Of a stretch of DNA of 29,887 bases, positions 19,622 to 27,389 are shown in pieces. This stretch comes from a virus. The stretch covers positions 1-29,887 of the IMG/VR virus record IMGVR_UViG_3300028592_000059. The stretch is one strand, 5' to 3'. Each line of letters begins with the position of its first letter. Position 1 is the stretch's first letter. The translations under genes and the position numbers were made by a program. Below the pieces are notes generated by a model that worked only from the letters and a program-made list of their open reading frames with translations, made no database searches and was not told where the DNA came from.

Positions 19622-19782
19622 GGCTGCTTCCATCCCGAGGCCCACAGAATGAAAAACACGATACCGACAAGCGCCGACGCAGCTATGGCCGTGACCGTCC
19701 ACTTGCCGAAGGTGGTGAACTTCTCGTCCAGCCACTCTTTGAGCCCTTCCTTCACTGCGGCTTTCATTTCTTCCGCGTTCAT
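19618..19782 (-). CDS. Small membrane protein of the lysis region (54 aa)
   Basis: MNAEEMKAAVKEGLKEWLDEKFTTFG forms an amphipathic N-terminus, followed by one transmembrane segment (about 30-49, VTAIAASALVGIVFFILWAS). GGAG precedes the ATG and 4-bp overlaps occur at both ends. Phages often carry such a one-span protein beside the lysin; it could be a second holin or an antiholin. Confidence 0.72.
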   Translation of the reverse strand: MNAEEMKAAVKEGLKEWLDEKFTTFGKWTVTAIAASALVGIVFFILWASGWKQP

Positions 19783-20258
19783 GCGGATCGCTCCATCGTG
19801 ACGGCAATCGTGTCTTGGACGGTATCGCCGGTTGCTGTATCGGTGATGGTGCAGCGGAACGTCGCCGAGGCAACCTCGAACAGAGCAAATCCGGTGCGTG
19901 AAAATGTTGTGGCTGACGATGACGTTGAATTGGCCGTGATGCGGGTATCGCCACTGATGCGAGCCCACGCATACGTAAAGGGACCGGTCCCGCCGATCGC
20001 GTTGCAAGTTGCGCTGCTGGAAGGGTTGGACGTCGTATTGATGCTGGTGGGGCTGATGTCGGCGCTGTAGTAGATGTACACCAGGCGCTGAACGCCAGAG
20101 TCCTCGACATACACGCGCTGAATCGTCCGAACAGTGCCTGCATCCTCCACGGTTATTCGGGCGATGCGACGGACGGTGCCGGAATCTTCAATGTACGTAT
20201 CCGCTGCCGCCGCGAACGACAGCACGAGGATAAGCAGCGATATGAGTAATTTGCGCAT
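19779..20258 (-). CDS. Secreted-type virion protein with 14-residue repeats
   Basis: The 159-residue protein begins with a signal-peptide-like segment (residues 1-19). Three consecutive 14-residue repeats start at about residues 23, 37 and 51 (pattern [IV]EDxGTVRxIxRx, the last diverged). A beta-rich, Ser/Thr-rich region resembling an immunoglobulin-like fold follows (GTGPFTYAWARISGD...FRCTITDTATGD). Position directly after the fibre gene suggests an exposed tail or decoration protein. A signal peptide on a virion protein is odd and may be a buried hydrophobic anchor. Confidence 0.65.
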   Translation of the reverse strand: MRKLLISLLILVLSFAAAADTYIEDSGTVRRIARITVEDAGTVRTIQRVYVEDSGVQRLVYIYYSADISPTSINTTSNPSSSATCNAIGGTGPFTYAWARISGDTRITANSTSSSATTFSRTGFALFEVASATFRCTITDTATGDTVQDTIAVTMERSA

Positions 20259-21358
20259 CAGTAGCAGTAGGTGATTCGCCCGTCGTCACCGCTTGCTGCA
20301 GGCGGGCATGAAGCATTGGAAACGAGCACCTTTGTCGTACTGGCCTTGACTGTGATGTTTCGGGCATTCGCTTGGATCGCGACGCCGCCAGTCAAATGCT
20401 GCGTGACGCTCGAGGATGAGATTCGCGCGTTTGCAAAGGTGCCGGATGTCGTGTCCGATGCCGCGTGCGTGTGCCCGTCCAGTGAGATGGCCGTGCCGTT
20501 CGCCAACACAGCGCCGCCGCCCGTTGTTACAAGATTGATCGCGGCACCGCTCACCTCGTTGCTGATGTGGATAGTGTTATCCAGCGATGAACCGTTCCCA
20601 ATGTATCCACGCCGTGTCGTGCCATCATTGCTGTACAAACCAATGTAGTTGTCGCCGAGCGAATCTGCGGCGACAAGCTTCAGCTTCATTGAAGATCCAG
20701 AGCCGGAGATCGTCTGCGCCGCTGTGAACGTATTCGACTGCGACTGACGAGCATAATCGTCAATCTGAGCCTGCGGGTTGAGCAAGATCCAGTCGTCCGC
20801 TCCACTGTCCAGCACGAGCACGGCCGGGATGCCGGCGACGAGGTCGCCATTCGCGAGCGCATCGCCGTCGAACTTCTGCACGTCCAGCGCAGTGAGTCCA
20901 TTGACCGCGAGCGTCGTCGCGCCGGTGTTGTTGCCCGCAGGAATCAGCGTTATGGCCATCCCTGCCACGTACGAAGTGATGGCCGGCGTGAGATTGCCCG
21001 TGATCGTATTCGTGCCGGAGACGCTGCCCAGCTTCAGCAGTGATCCGTCTTGTACCTGCCCCGCGGCGGCATACTGATTGCGGGCCGTCGCGTCGGCAAC
21101 GTTCGTATGCTTGAATCCGCCCATCGGGAGATTCGCGGTCGGCACGGTCTGTCCATCTTTCGCGATGGAGCTCGCCATCGCAGTGGCGAGATCGCTGAGG
21201 GTGGTATTCGCCCAGCTCGAGGAAATCGGCGTTCCCGAAACGACGGGATTGCCGGCCGGCAGCGAGTAGGCACCGTTGCCGTCCCGTGGCGCCATCAGCG
21301 AGAGGCCAATGATCGCGAGCAAACCGCCAAGGAATCCGGATGCGATCAGTTTCTTCAT
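20258..21358 (-). CDS. Tail fibre or tail-tip protein
   Basis: The 366-residue protein has an N-terminal hydrophobic segment, then SSSWANTTLSDLATAMASSIAKDGQTVPTANLPMGGFKHTNVADATA, a pattern common at the base of short-tailed phage fibres. Gly/Ser/Thr-rich beta repeats with SLDGHTHAASDTTSGTF near residue 300 follow, which is typical of collar/fibre repeat domains. It probably mediates host binding. The start at 21358 overlaps the preceding stop by 4 bp; a 14-codon upstream extension is in frame but unconvincing. Confidence 0.8.
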   Translation of the reverse strand: MKKLIASGFLGGLLAIIGLSLMAPRDGNGAYSLPAGNPVVSGTPISSSWANTTLSDLATAMASSIAKDGQTVPTANLPMGGFKHTNVADATARNQYAAAGQVQDGSLLKLGSVSGTNTITGNLTPAITSYVAGMAITLIPAGNNTGATTLAVNGLTALDVQKFDGDALANGDLVAGIPAVLVLDSGADDWILLNPQAQIDDYARQSQSNTFTAAQTISGSGSSMKLKLVAADSLGDNYIGLYSNDGTTRRGYIGNGSSLDNTIHISNEVSGAAINLVTTGGGAVLANGTAISLDGHTHAASDTTSGTFANARISSSSVTQHLTGGVAIQANARNITVKASTTKVLVSNASCPPAASGDDGRITYCY

Positions 21359-22899
21359 AGCACTCCACCCCGCTCGACGAGGTACGTGTTCGATAGCCAC
21401 TCAATGCGTTGCTGCGAGGATGCGATGGCGAGTCGCGTCGAGAGCGCGTAGCCGAGGCCCTTCGCTGAATTCCAGCGGCTGACCGTCGTGCTCTCATCTG
21501 CCCACTGCGCCGCGTCCCAGTTCGCGGAATCCCACGCCGCCGTGTTCGGTGCAGCGATGTTGATCTGTGCGCCGAGCGGAACTCGTTTGAAATCGACGCC
21601 GACGCCCACCGCATAAGACGACTGGCCGCCGCTCATACGCATCAGCGTGCGAATCGCGGTGACCTTCTTCAGCGCTCGACGGTCGCGGATGTAGTTCCAG
21701 GCCGTTTGGCCGTCCGCCTGAATCGGCGTGCCCGCGTCGTTATATCCAGTGTCATAGAGGTGCACGGTGCCGTCGGCGGTGCCGAAGTAGGCAAGATCGT
21801 TGTAGAGCGCCCAGCACTGCGCAGCGAGGCCCGTGAAGCGACACCATGCATTGGTTTCGGTGTTCATGACGTGCTGCACGAATCCCGAGCTAGTCGGCAC
21901 ATTCACGATAAGCTGATTGCGCGTTGGGTAGTGCATCAGATCCCACCCGGTGAGCGAGCCGAACTGTCGGGTCGCATCGAGCGCGGCGCCGCGGATCTTT
22001 CCTGACGCCTGCTGCTCGTTGAGACGGCCAGCGCTGAGCACGGTCGCAAGCGGGATATAACCTGCCTTTGTGACCATGATCAGGTCCGCACCGACCTTCT
22101 TTACCGCGCGTTTCGAGATCGGCGCACCGAGTTTGAAGTGACCGCAGATCGCCCAATCGGTGGTCGAGCCTGGATCCGAGCCTTGGTATAGGAACACATC
22201 GCCCGAACTCATGAGGAACACTGCGCGATCGTTCGGACCGTCGCCGGAACTCTCGGAATACGTGCCCATGGCGATCAGGTTGCCGCCCGAGCCTTGCACG
22301 CGACCGAGCGGGAATTTCGTCAGCGCGCCGCCGAGCGCATTGGTCGCCGAGTACCAGAAATCCTGAGTACGGTCGTTCCAGAAATACGAGCGGCCTTTGT
22401 AGATATGGATGCCGTTCAAGGTTGAGGGCGTAAGTCCGGTGCCTGAGATGGTCATCGCAGCAAGCGCACTGCTGTCATACTGCTGCGGATCATCGGCGCC
22501 GTTGACGAGGCCCATGCGCGGGCCGCCAGAGGCATCGTCGAACTGCGCCGTCTGCCACTCGTCCGAGGTAAAGCCACTATCGAGCGAGACGCCCGCGCCG
22601 GCCGCGCTGATGTCCCAGATGTTCCCGTTCGCTCCGGCAAGAAACTTTCGGGCTGAGCCCGCATTGAATTCCGAGAGCATACGGACAGCACCTCCGAGAT
22701 CGGAGGCGTACTCTCCCGAGCCGCCGCGGATCCAGCAGGAGCCAAGACCAGGGAACCAGTTGTCGAGCGAGATCGAGTCGACGATATCCATGGCATCGAT
22801 CGAGTCGCGGGTGTTCCATCCTCCAATGGGCGACGGAACAGCCTCCGGCATCGCTTTCTGCGCCCGGTTGATCGGTGGGCGTCGAGGAACGATGATCAC
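21355..22899 (-). CDS. gp10-like tail hub / DNA-stabilisation protein
   Basis: The 514-residue beta-rich protein has repeated Gly-Asn-Asp turns (GGSGEYASDLGG, LAGANGNIWD, GTADGTVHLYDTG) suggestive of a propeller. Order and size fit a podovirus head-closure or tail hub protein comparable with P22 gp10. The start is GTG at 22899 in a GTGA overlap. The assignment is by architecture and neighbours, not by a diagnostic motif. Confidence 0.6.
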   Translation of the reverse strand: MIIVPRRPPINRAQKAMPEAVPSPIGGWNTRDSIDAMDIVDSISLDNWFPGLGSCWIRGGSGEYASDLGGAVRMLSEFNAGSARKFLAGANGNIWDISAAGAGVSLDSGFTSDEWQTAQFDDASGGPRMGLVNGADDPQQYDSSALAAMTISGTGLTPSTLNGIHIYKGRSYFWNDRTQDFWYSATNALGGALTKFPLGRVQGSGGNLIAMGTYSESSGDGPNDRAVFLMSSGDVFLYQGSDPGSTTDWAICGHFKLGAPISKRAVKKVGADLIMVTKAGYIPLATVLSAGRLNEQQASGKIRGAALDATRQFGSLTGWDLMHYPTRNQLIVNVPTSSGFVQHVMNTETNAWCRFTGLAAQCWALYNDLAYFGTADGTVHLYDTGYNDAGTPIQADGQTAWNYIRDRRALKKVTAIRTLMRMSGGQSSYAVGVGVDFKRVPLGAQINIAAPNTAAWDSANWDAAQWADESTTVSRWNSAKGLGYALSTRLAIASSQQRIEWLSNTYLVERGGVL

Positions 22900-23591
22900 G
22901 ACCCGTAGCCTGTGACGGGCACGGTCGGCAATGGCGGCCAGATGCTGCGATCACCAGCGAGATTCGTCGGCACCGAAGGTGTATCGCGACCCATCGCGAG
23001 ATCGATCTGCCGCTCGGCCTCCTCTTTCTCCTCGGCGTACGCGAGTCCTTTGCGAGCGAGGAAACGCCAGGTGAGGTCCAGCCGCAACAGGAACTCATCG
23101 AAGCGCACTGTGTCCGTATCGGCCTGAAAAGCGGTGAATCGCTCGCCTTCCTCCGACTGCACCCAGCGGTTATCAAGATATTCGATCACCAGATCGAGCG
23201 CGGAGCCCGGCACCGGATCGATGTAGATGAGATTGCCCTTCAAGCGAAAACGGCTGCGCGGCGACTGCGCCATCACGCCAGATTTGCGCGCCTGCCATTC
23301 CTGCGGCGAGAGCGACCCGCGCAGTGTCCAGTAGTTCGTGCGATCCCACGCGGTATCATTGATGAACGAGCGATAGCCGGCCGGCAACGCGTAGGTTTCA
23401 GTGCCGTCGACCGTCGAGAACGTGTATTCGTTCTGCAGGTTCTGCCACGGCTTGCGAGCGATAATTTCGCCCGCCTTATTGGCGAGCGCGAGCAGCTGAA
23501 TCGCGCTCTCGTCAGGGTTGCCGACGATGCTCGCAGGCGAATCGAATCCCGCGTCCTGCGCGACCGCCTGGCACACCGTGAGCAGCGACAT
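22896..23591 (-). CDS. Head-tail adaptor protein (tail tubular A / gp4-like)
   Basis: This is a 231-residue protein. QLLALANKAGEIIARKPWQNLQNEYTFSTVDGTETYALPAGYRSFINDTAWDR, WTLRGSLSPQEW, and RFRLKGNLIYIDPVP with VIEYLDNRWV form the pattern of podovirus head-to-tail adaptors. These attach below the portal and receive the tail hub. It overlaps the hub gene by 4 bp and abuts the upstream gene by 1 bp. Confidence 0.78.
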   Translation of the reverse strand: MSLLTVCQAVAQDAGFDSPASIVGNPDESAIQLLALANKAGEIIARKPWQNLQNEYTFSTVDGTETYALPAGYRSFINDTAWDRTNYWTLRGSLSPQEWQARKSGVMAQSPRSRFRLKGNLIYIDPVPGSALDLVIEYLDNRWVQSEEGERFTAFQADTDTVRFDEFLLRLDLTWRFLARKGLAYAEEKEEAERQIDLAMGRDTPSVPTNLAGDRSIWPPLPTVPVTGYGS

Positions 23592-24250
23592 CAGGCATCC
23601 TCTGACCGCTGCTTCTTGCCCGGCTGCTTCTTGCCCGGCTGCTTCCCGCCGTCGTCCGAGTCCTCAAGCCGCGCAAGCAGGCGCGAGACTTGATCTGCGA
23701 GCTTCGCGTTCTGCTCGATCAATTGCCGATTCTGCTCGACCAGCTGATCGCTGCCCTCTGCGCGCTGCTTGAGCTGGACGCGTTCACGAGCCTTGTGACG
23801 AAATTCGCGAGAGCCCGCCGGCAAATTTTGCAGATTGCCGTCATCGACGCGAGCAAGATCCTCGACGGTGAACACGTTCTTCGCGTGATAGGCCGGCAGC
23901 AGAGACGAGGCGATGCCGATCTCATCCAACGGCGTGCCGCGCGCGGACTGCTCTTTGCCGAGCTGATACTGCTGCCAGGCGAACGGAAAGCGGCGTTTGT
24001 CCTGCTCGGTCGCGCGCCGGTGCACTTCCAATTTGTCGTTACCACGCACGCGAATGCGAACGTAGTCGACATCGCGGTACATGTCGGTGCCCTTCTCCTG
24101 CGACTCGAAAGGCTGGTGCTCCCGCACTCGCTCGAAGTTCGCAATCACGCCTTCGTCGTCGTCCTGTGGGACGTACTGACGCAGAAACTCACGCTCGGAG
24201 CGCGCGCCAGCGTGGAAGGCTTCGGGATCGAATTCGGGTTGGGCGCTCAC
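23591..24250 (-). CDS. Virion-associated protein with C-terminal coiled coil
   Basis: The 219-residue protein has an N-terminal globular region (DYVRIRVRGNDKLEVHRRATEQDKRRFPFAWQQYQLG, GTPLDEI, FTVEDLARVDDGNLQNLP). A coiled coil follows (about 160-195), and the tail KKQPGKKQPGKKQ is encoded by a 15-bp tandem repeat. The start is GTG. Its place between capsid and adaptor genes implies a minor head component; the exact role is unknown. Confidence 0.68.
   Translation of the reverse strand: MSAQPEFDPEAFHAGARSEREFLRQYVPQDDDEGVIANFERVREHQPFESQEKGTDMYRDVDYVRIRVRGNDKLEVHRRATEQDKRRFPFAWQQYQLGKEQSARGTPLDEIGIASSLLPAYHAKNVFTVEDLARVDDGNLQNLPAGSREFRHKARERVQLKQRAEGSDQLVEQNRQLIEQNAKLADQVSRLLARLEDSDDGGKQPGKKQPGKKQRSEDA
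23608..23645. repeat. 15-bp tandem repeat inside a virion gene
   Basis: GCTGCTTCTTGCCCG occurs at 23608-23622 and again at 23623-23637, with a partial third copy to 23645. It encodes the basic GKKQP repeat at the C-terminus of the 23591-24250 protein and could vary in copy number by slippage. Confidence 0.9.
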
Positions 24251-24540
24251 GGCGTCTCCGTGGTTTCTGCAGTGGATGCACCGATGACGGCCGCGGCATC
24301 GCCAAACGGCAACAGCGTCTCGCCTAGCGGAGCTGCAGCTGCGATCAGTACATCAGCGGGCGGTGCGGGCTCGGATGTTTCGACAGGAGCGGGCGCCGGC
24401 TTGAACTTCGCCGGCACCTCACTCTCAGCCACTTCGCGCACGACAGCGGTCGAGCAGTTCTGCGTGTCCTCGTGCCAGAACGAGGTTTCGCAGAACCACT
24501 TGTCACCTTCTCGCCAATATTTCTTGCGCTCGGCCGGCAT
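24247..24540 (-). CDS. Small Ala/Pro-rich virion-region protein (97 aa)
   Basis: A short folded N-terminus (KKYWREGDKWFCETSFWHEDTQNCSTAVVRE, with two cysteines) is followed by a long Ala/Pro/Glu-rich region. GAGGTGAG precedes the ATG, and the stop overlaps the next gene by 4 bp. It may be a minor head or linker protein. No family is recognised. Confidence 0.62.
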   Translation of the reverse strand: MPAERKKYWREGDKWFCETSFWHEDTQNCSTAVVREVAESEVPAKFKPAPAPVETSEPAPPADVLIAAAAPLGETLLPFGDAAAVIGASTAETTETP

Positions 24541-24548
24541 GGCTCACC

Positions 24549-25010
24549 TCAGAACGGGAAGTCGCAAAGGATGATCTTCGCGGACGCGTCGATCGCGTAC
24601 GCGCAGATTGCATCGGTCGTAGCTGCCGTCACGTCGAGCGTGCCATCGGTGGCACCGGTCGGCGTGAGCGGATCGCCATCGGCGCCAGCGGTAAGCGCGG
24701 GCGTGATCGTGGCCGGGCCCTTGATCTGGATCCAACCGTATTCACCATCTGCGAGCACCGCTTGCAGAATGCCTGCACCGACCTCGGACGAATCCGACAG
24801 ATCCGAAGTGACCTTCGTCGTATCGCCCGCAGAGGCGCCGCCGGCTGCGTAGTAGTAGCAAACGTTTCCAGCGACAGCGGCAACCGCGCCAGCGCCAGTC
24901 TCGTACTGCACGTACTTGTAGATGTTCCCTCGGTAGTCCATTCCCTTGACGCCCGGGGCGAACTGCGGGGACGTGTGGACGGCGTCAACTTTCATGCCTG
25001 TGATGAACAT
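24549..25010 (-). CDS. Putative capsid decoration protein (153 aa)
   Basis: The beta-rich, Gly/Ala-rich protein includes GAGILQAVLADGEYGWIQIKGPATITPALTAGADGDPLTPT, a pattern seen in small capsid-stabilising or head-decoration proteins (DUF2190-like). It lies 12 bp after the major capsid gene with a strong AAGGAG site, fitting high-level expression. No lysine-cleavage or catalytic residue is evident. Confidence 0.68.
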   Translation of the reverse strand: MFITGMKVDAVHTSPQFAPGVKGMDYRGNIYKYVQYETGAGAVAAVAGNVCYYYAAGGASAGDTTKVTSDLSDSSEVGAGILQAVLADGEYGWIQIKGPATITPALTAGADGDPLTPTGATDGTLDVTAATTDAICAYAIDASAKIILCDFPF

Positions 25011-25022
25011 GGCGAGTGCTCC

Positions 25023-25994
25023 TTAAGCGTTGTCGTAGAGCACGCCCTGCAGTGAGCAGTTCGTCGCAACGAGCTGGCCCGCCCACAGGATGAGCTGAAT
25101 GAACGCGTCCTGATTGAACGCGCGGTCTTCCGGCAACGGAGTGAAGTTCCGCTTCTTCGCGTAGCAGAGCTGGATGTAATCCGTGTTCAGCGCGTACGTG
25201 TGCTCAGCCGGGATGCCGGTCGAGTCCTCGTACACGAAGTCCTGGCCGGCGTAGTCGAGCGAGCGGAAGCCCGCGCCGGCCTTGCCGTTGGATTCCTTCG
25301 TGATGCGCTGGATCGCCTGCAGCGAATCCCAGTAGTAGCCGTAGTTCACGGCGTCCGAAAGGTAGAGGTCAGGCTTGTCCGTGCCACGCGTGCAGCGAAG
25401 CGTCAGCGCATTCAGGAAGCGCTGGATCGTCGCCGCCGAGAGCGACGCGCCGCCATCCGCCGTCGCGCGGTAGAACTGGTTACGCCAGAACGTGAAGTTC
25501 GAGCGGTTGATGCCGCCAAACGTACCGGTCGCCGGATTATCCGCAACCATCAACTGCAAGCCGCCCACGATCTTGCCCGAGTAGGCCGTACCGTCGGACC
25601 AGCAACCATAGTTGAGCTGGTTCTTCATCGTCTTCTGCGCGTTCTTGATACGCGTCTCGAAGAGATCGATCACCTGCTCCTTGCCGGTGTTCTGGACATC
25701 GATTTCGAGCCCCGACGCGGAGACGATGCCGGCGGCCTGCGCCCAGTTCCATTCGGCGCCGGTCAGCACATCGGCCGGCGAGATGTCGAGCAGGTCATAA
25801 CCCGAGTACCACTGGAAGCGGCCCTCGGCATATTCCAGCTCGCGCACGATGGTGCGACCTGAGACGGCCTTCCACGCGCCCTTTTCCTTCAAACGGAACA
25901 GCAGAGCATTGCCCTTGCTGACGTTGTCGGCGGTTTCACCCGAGCGATTGCGCAGGGTGCTGGTGACGATTTCGGAGAGATTGGGACTCGGCAC
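25023..25994 (-). CDS. Major capsid protein
   Basis: This is a 323-residue protein. It has an N-terminal arm (MPSPNLSEIVTSTLRNRSG) and ELEYAEGRFQWYSGYDLLD. Its long spine helix contains GLEIDVQNTGKEQVIDLFETRIKNAQKTMKN, and the C-terminal part includes DYIQLCYAKKRNFTPLPEDRAFNQDAFIQLILWAGQLVATN. These are features of tailed-phage coat proteins in which the HK97 fold is expected. The GTG start has AAGGAG 11 bases upstream. A scaffold-like gene lies directly upstream and a decoration-like gene directly downstream, the standard order. Confidence 0.85.
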   Translation of the reverse strand: MPSPNLSEIVTSTLRNRSGETADNVSKGNALLFRLKEKGAWKAVSGRTIVRELEYAEGRFQWYSGYDLLDISPADVLTGAEWNWAQAAGIVSASGLEIDVQNTGKEQVIDLFETRIKNAQKTMKNQLNYGCWSDGTAYSGKIVGGLQLMVADNPATGTFGGINRSNFTFWRNQFYRATADGGASLSAATIQRFLNALTLRCTRGTDKPDLYLSDAVNYGYYWDSLQAIQRITKESNGKAGAGFRSLDYAGQDFVYEDSTGIPAEHTYALNTDYIQLCYAKKRNFTPLPEDRAFNQDAFIQLILWAGQLVATNCSLQGVLYDNA

Positions 25995-26022
25995 AGCGGC
26001 GACTCCTTATGGTCGCGCGAGA

Positions 26023-26964
26023 TCAGTTCGGCCAGCTTGAGAAGGCCGACTCCAGATCCTCGCGCAGTGATTTGGGTTGAGTCGTTCCCGTGCTCTCGCC
26101 AGAAGTTCCCACCGCGGCACGACGTGCCGTATCCACGCGCTTTTTCCGCTCGTCTTCCTGCTGCTTTGCCGTCGCTGCCGCCTGCTCGGCCTGGATCTTT
26201 TCCCAGACCTTCTCGTTCATGCGGCACGCCTTGTTATAGGCGACTTCGAGGTCACGCTCGCCAGCTCGGATGAGCTGGATCACATCGCTCGCAACTTCAT
26301 CGAAGTGTGGACGCAGAGGCTTGCCGTCCTGGCCTTTCGCGGATGCGAAGCGTTCGACACTCGACAGGTTCGAGCGGAACGTTTCCTGTTGCCGGGCGCG
26401 CTCTTGTGAGGAGAGGTGCTGCTTCAGCGTCTCGACCTCTTTGCGTACACCGGAAAGCTGTGGATCTTGTGCAGTGGCTTCGGTGAGAGTCTTGAGATCG
26501 ACTCCCATGCGTTCAGCCATCGCGCGCATCGCGCCGAGCGGATCTTTCGAGAGATAGTTGTTCCACTGGACAAGCTGCGACACGAACTGCTGCCGGCTCA
26601 TGCCGGACAGTCCGAGGTCGCGATCCATGTCGCGGAAAATCTCGTCGTAGGATTCTCGGTCGCGCTTGAACTGCGCGAGTTGCTGGCTGACTTTGTCGTA
26701 GCCAGTCTGATATCGCTTCTCGCGATCGAGCCAGTTTTGCTGGTGCTCGCGTGATGCTTTACCGAACAGGCCGCGGTCAGCCTCGGGCCAGTGAGACGGG
26801 GCCTCTAGTGCCGCGAGTTCGCCGCCGGCTCCCTGGGCTGGCGGCTGAGCCGCGCCTTCAGAGAGTGCTGCCGCTGCTGCGCCGGGATCGGCGGCCGACG
26901 GGTCATCGCCCGCGCCATCGAAGCCGGCTGAGAGTTCATCGCGTAGAGACGTGTCGTTTGGCAC
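26023..26964 (-). CDS. Capsid scaffolding protein
   Basis: This is a 313-residue protein. The Ala/Pro/Asp-rich N-terminus (about 15-60) is disordered. A highly charged helical centre follows (KRYQTGYDKVSQQLAQFKRDRESYDEIFRDMDRD...), and the C-terminal helix is rich in Gln, Lys and Glu (KIQAEQAAATAKQQEDERKKR). This is the usual scaffold composition; scaffolds direct coat assembly and leave the head. The GTG start at 26964 lies inside a 9-bp hairpin stem (see 26962-27019). No protease domain is visible. Confidence 0.8.
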   Translation of the reverse strand: MPNDTSLRDELSAGFDGAGDDPSAADPGAAAAALSEGAAQPPAQGAGGELAALEAPSHWPEADRGLFGKASREHQQNWLDREKRYQTGYDKVSQQLAQFKRDRESYDEIFRDMDRDLGLSGMSRQQFVSQLVQWNNYLSKDPLGAMRAMAERMGVDLKTLTEATAQDPQLSGVRKEVETLKQHLSSQERARQQETFRSNLSSVERFASAKGQDGKPLRPHFDEVASDVIQLIRAGERDLEVAYNKACRMNEKVWEKIQAEQAAATAKQQEDERKKRVDTARRAAVGTSGESTGTTQPKSLREDLESAFSSWPN

Positions 26965-27019
26965 GTCCGCTTAATTACACCCAGCGGACGTGAATCAGAA
27001 CGACAATTTTGTCCGTTCT
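26962..27019 (-). promoter_or_regulatory. Two hairpins before the scaffold start codon
   Basis: Between the zinc-ribbon gene stop and the scaffold GTG, two inverted repeats fill the 54-bp gap. AGAACG-ACAA/TTGT-C-CGTTCT (26997-27019) ends at the stop codon. CACGTCCGC/GCGGACGTG (26962-26970 with 26984-26992, 13-base loop) contains the GTG start and any ribosome site in its 3' arm. Neither has a T-run on the minus strand, so translational control or mRNA processing is more likely than termination. Confidence 0.6.
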
Positions 27020-27378
27020 CAGGCAGCGGCGTCTGCCGGCGCATATTTCAGCTGATCCAGCGCCTCGCGAGTTTCGCGCTGTTTCGCCGCCTCACGGTCC
27101 GGATCGACCGGCGGCGGCGCCATCGACGGATCGTTTCCGATTTCCACATAGCCGTGCTGGCGTAGGTAGCTCTGGTGCTCCTGACGGGACCGAATCACCC
27201 TGCCGTATTCCTCCCCGACCGCCCGGTACGGTGTGAAAAGTGGCGCGATGTGATGGCTGGCGCTTATGATGCGTTTCGTAGCCTTCCCGCAGCACCGCGG
27301 GGACCGGTTCCGGTTGGCCACAGTGCGAAATGCTTCCTGCTTTTTGCCGCAATCCGAGCAGAGATATTCGTAGATCAT
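27019..27378 (-). CDS. FmdB-type zinc-ribbon protein in the virion operon
   Basis: The 119-residue protein begins MIYEYLCSDCGKKQEAF, with CCGKATKRIISASHH further on: the FmdB zinc-ribbon pattern (C7-x2-C10 ... C29/C30). The rest is helical and charged (AVGEEYGRVIRSRQEHQSYLRQHGYVEIGNDPSM, AAKQRETREALDQLKYAPADAAA). The ATG at 27378 fits the family N-terminus; a TTG at 27393 overlapping the previous stop is an alternative. FmdB-type ribbons occur in some phage head operons; the role is unknown. Confidence 0.72.
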   Translation of the reverse strand: MIYEYLCSDCGKKQEAFRTVANRNRSPRCCGKATKRIISASHHIAPLFTPYRAVGEEYGRVIRSRQEHQSYLRQHGYVEIGNDPSMAPPPVDPDREAAKQRETREALDQLKYAPADAAA

Positions 27379-27389
27379 GGGTGACGTTC

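Noticed and set aside
23690-24574. 294-codon plus-strand frame across virion genes
   Set aside because: Antisense shadow of two coupled minus-strand genes with ribosome sites; no recognisable domain.
25200-25862. 220-codon plus-strand frame opposite the capsid gene
   Set aside because: Arg-rich antisense shadow of the major capsid protein gene.
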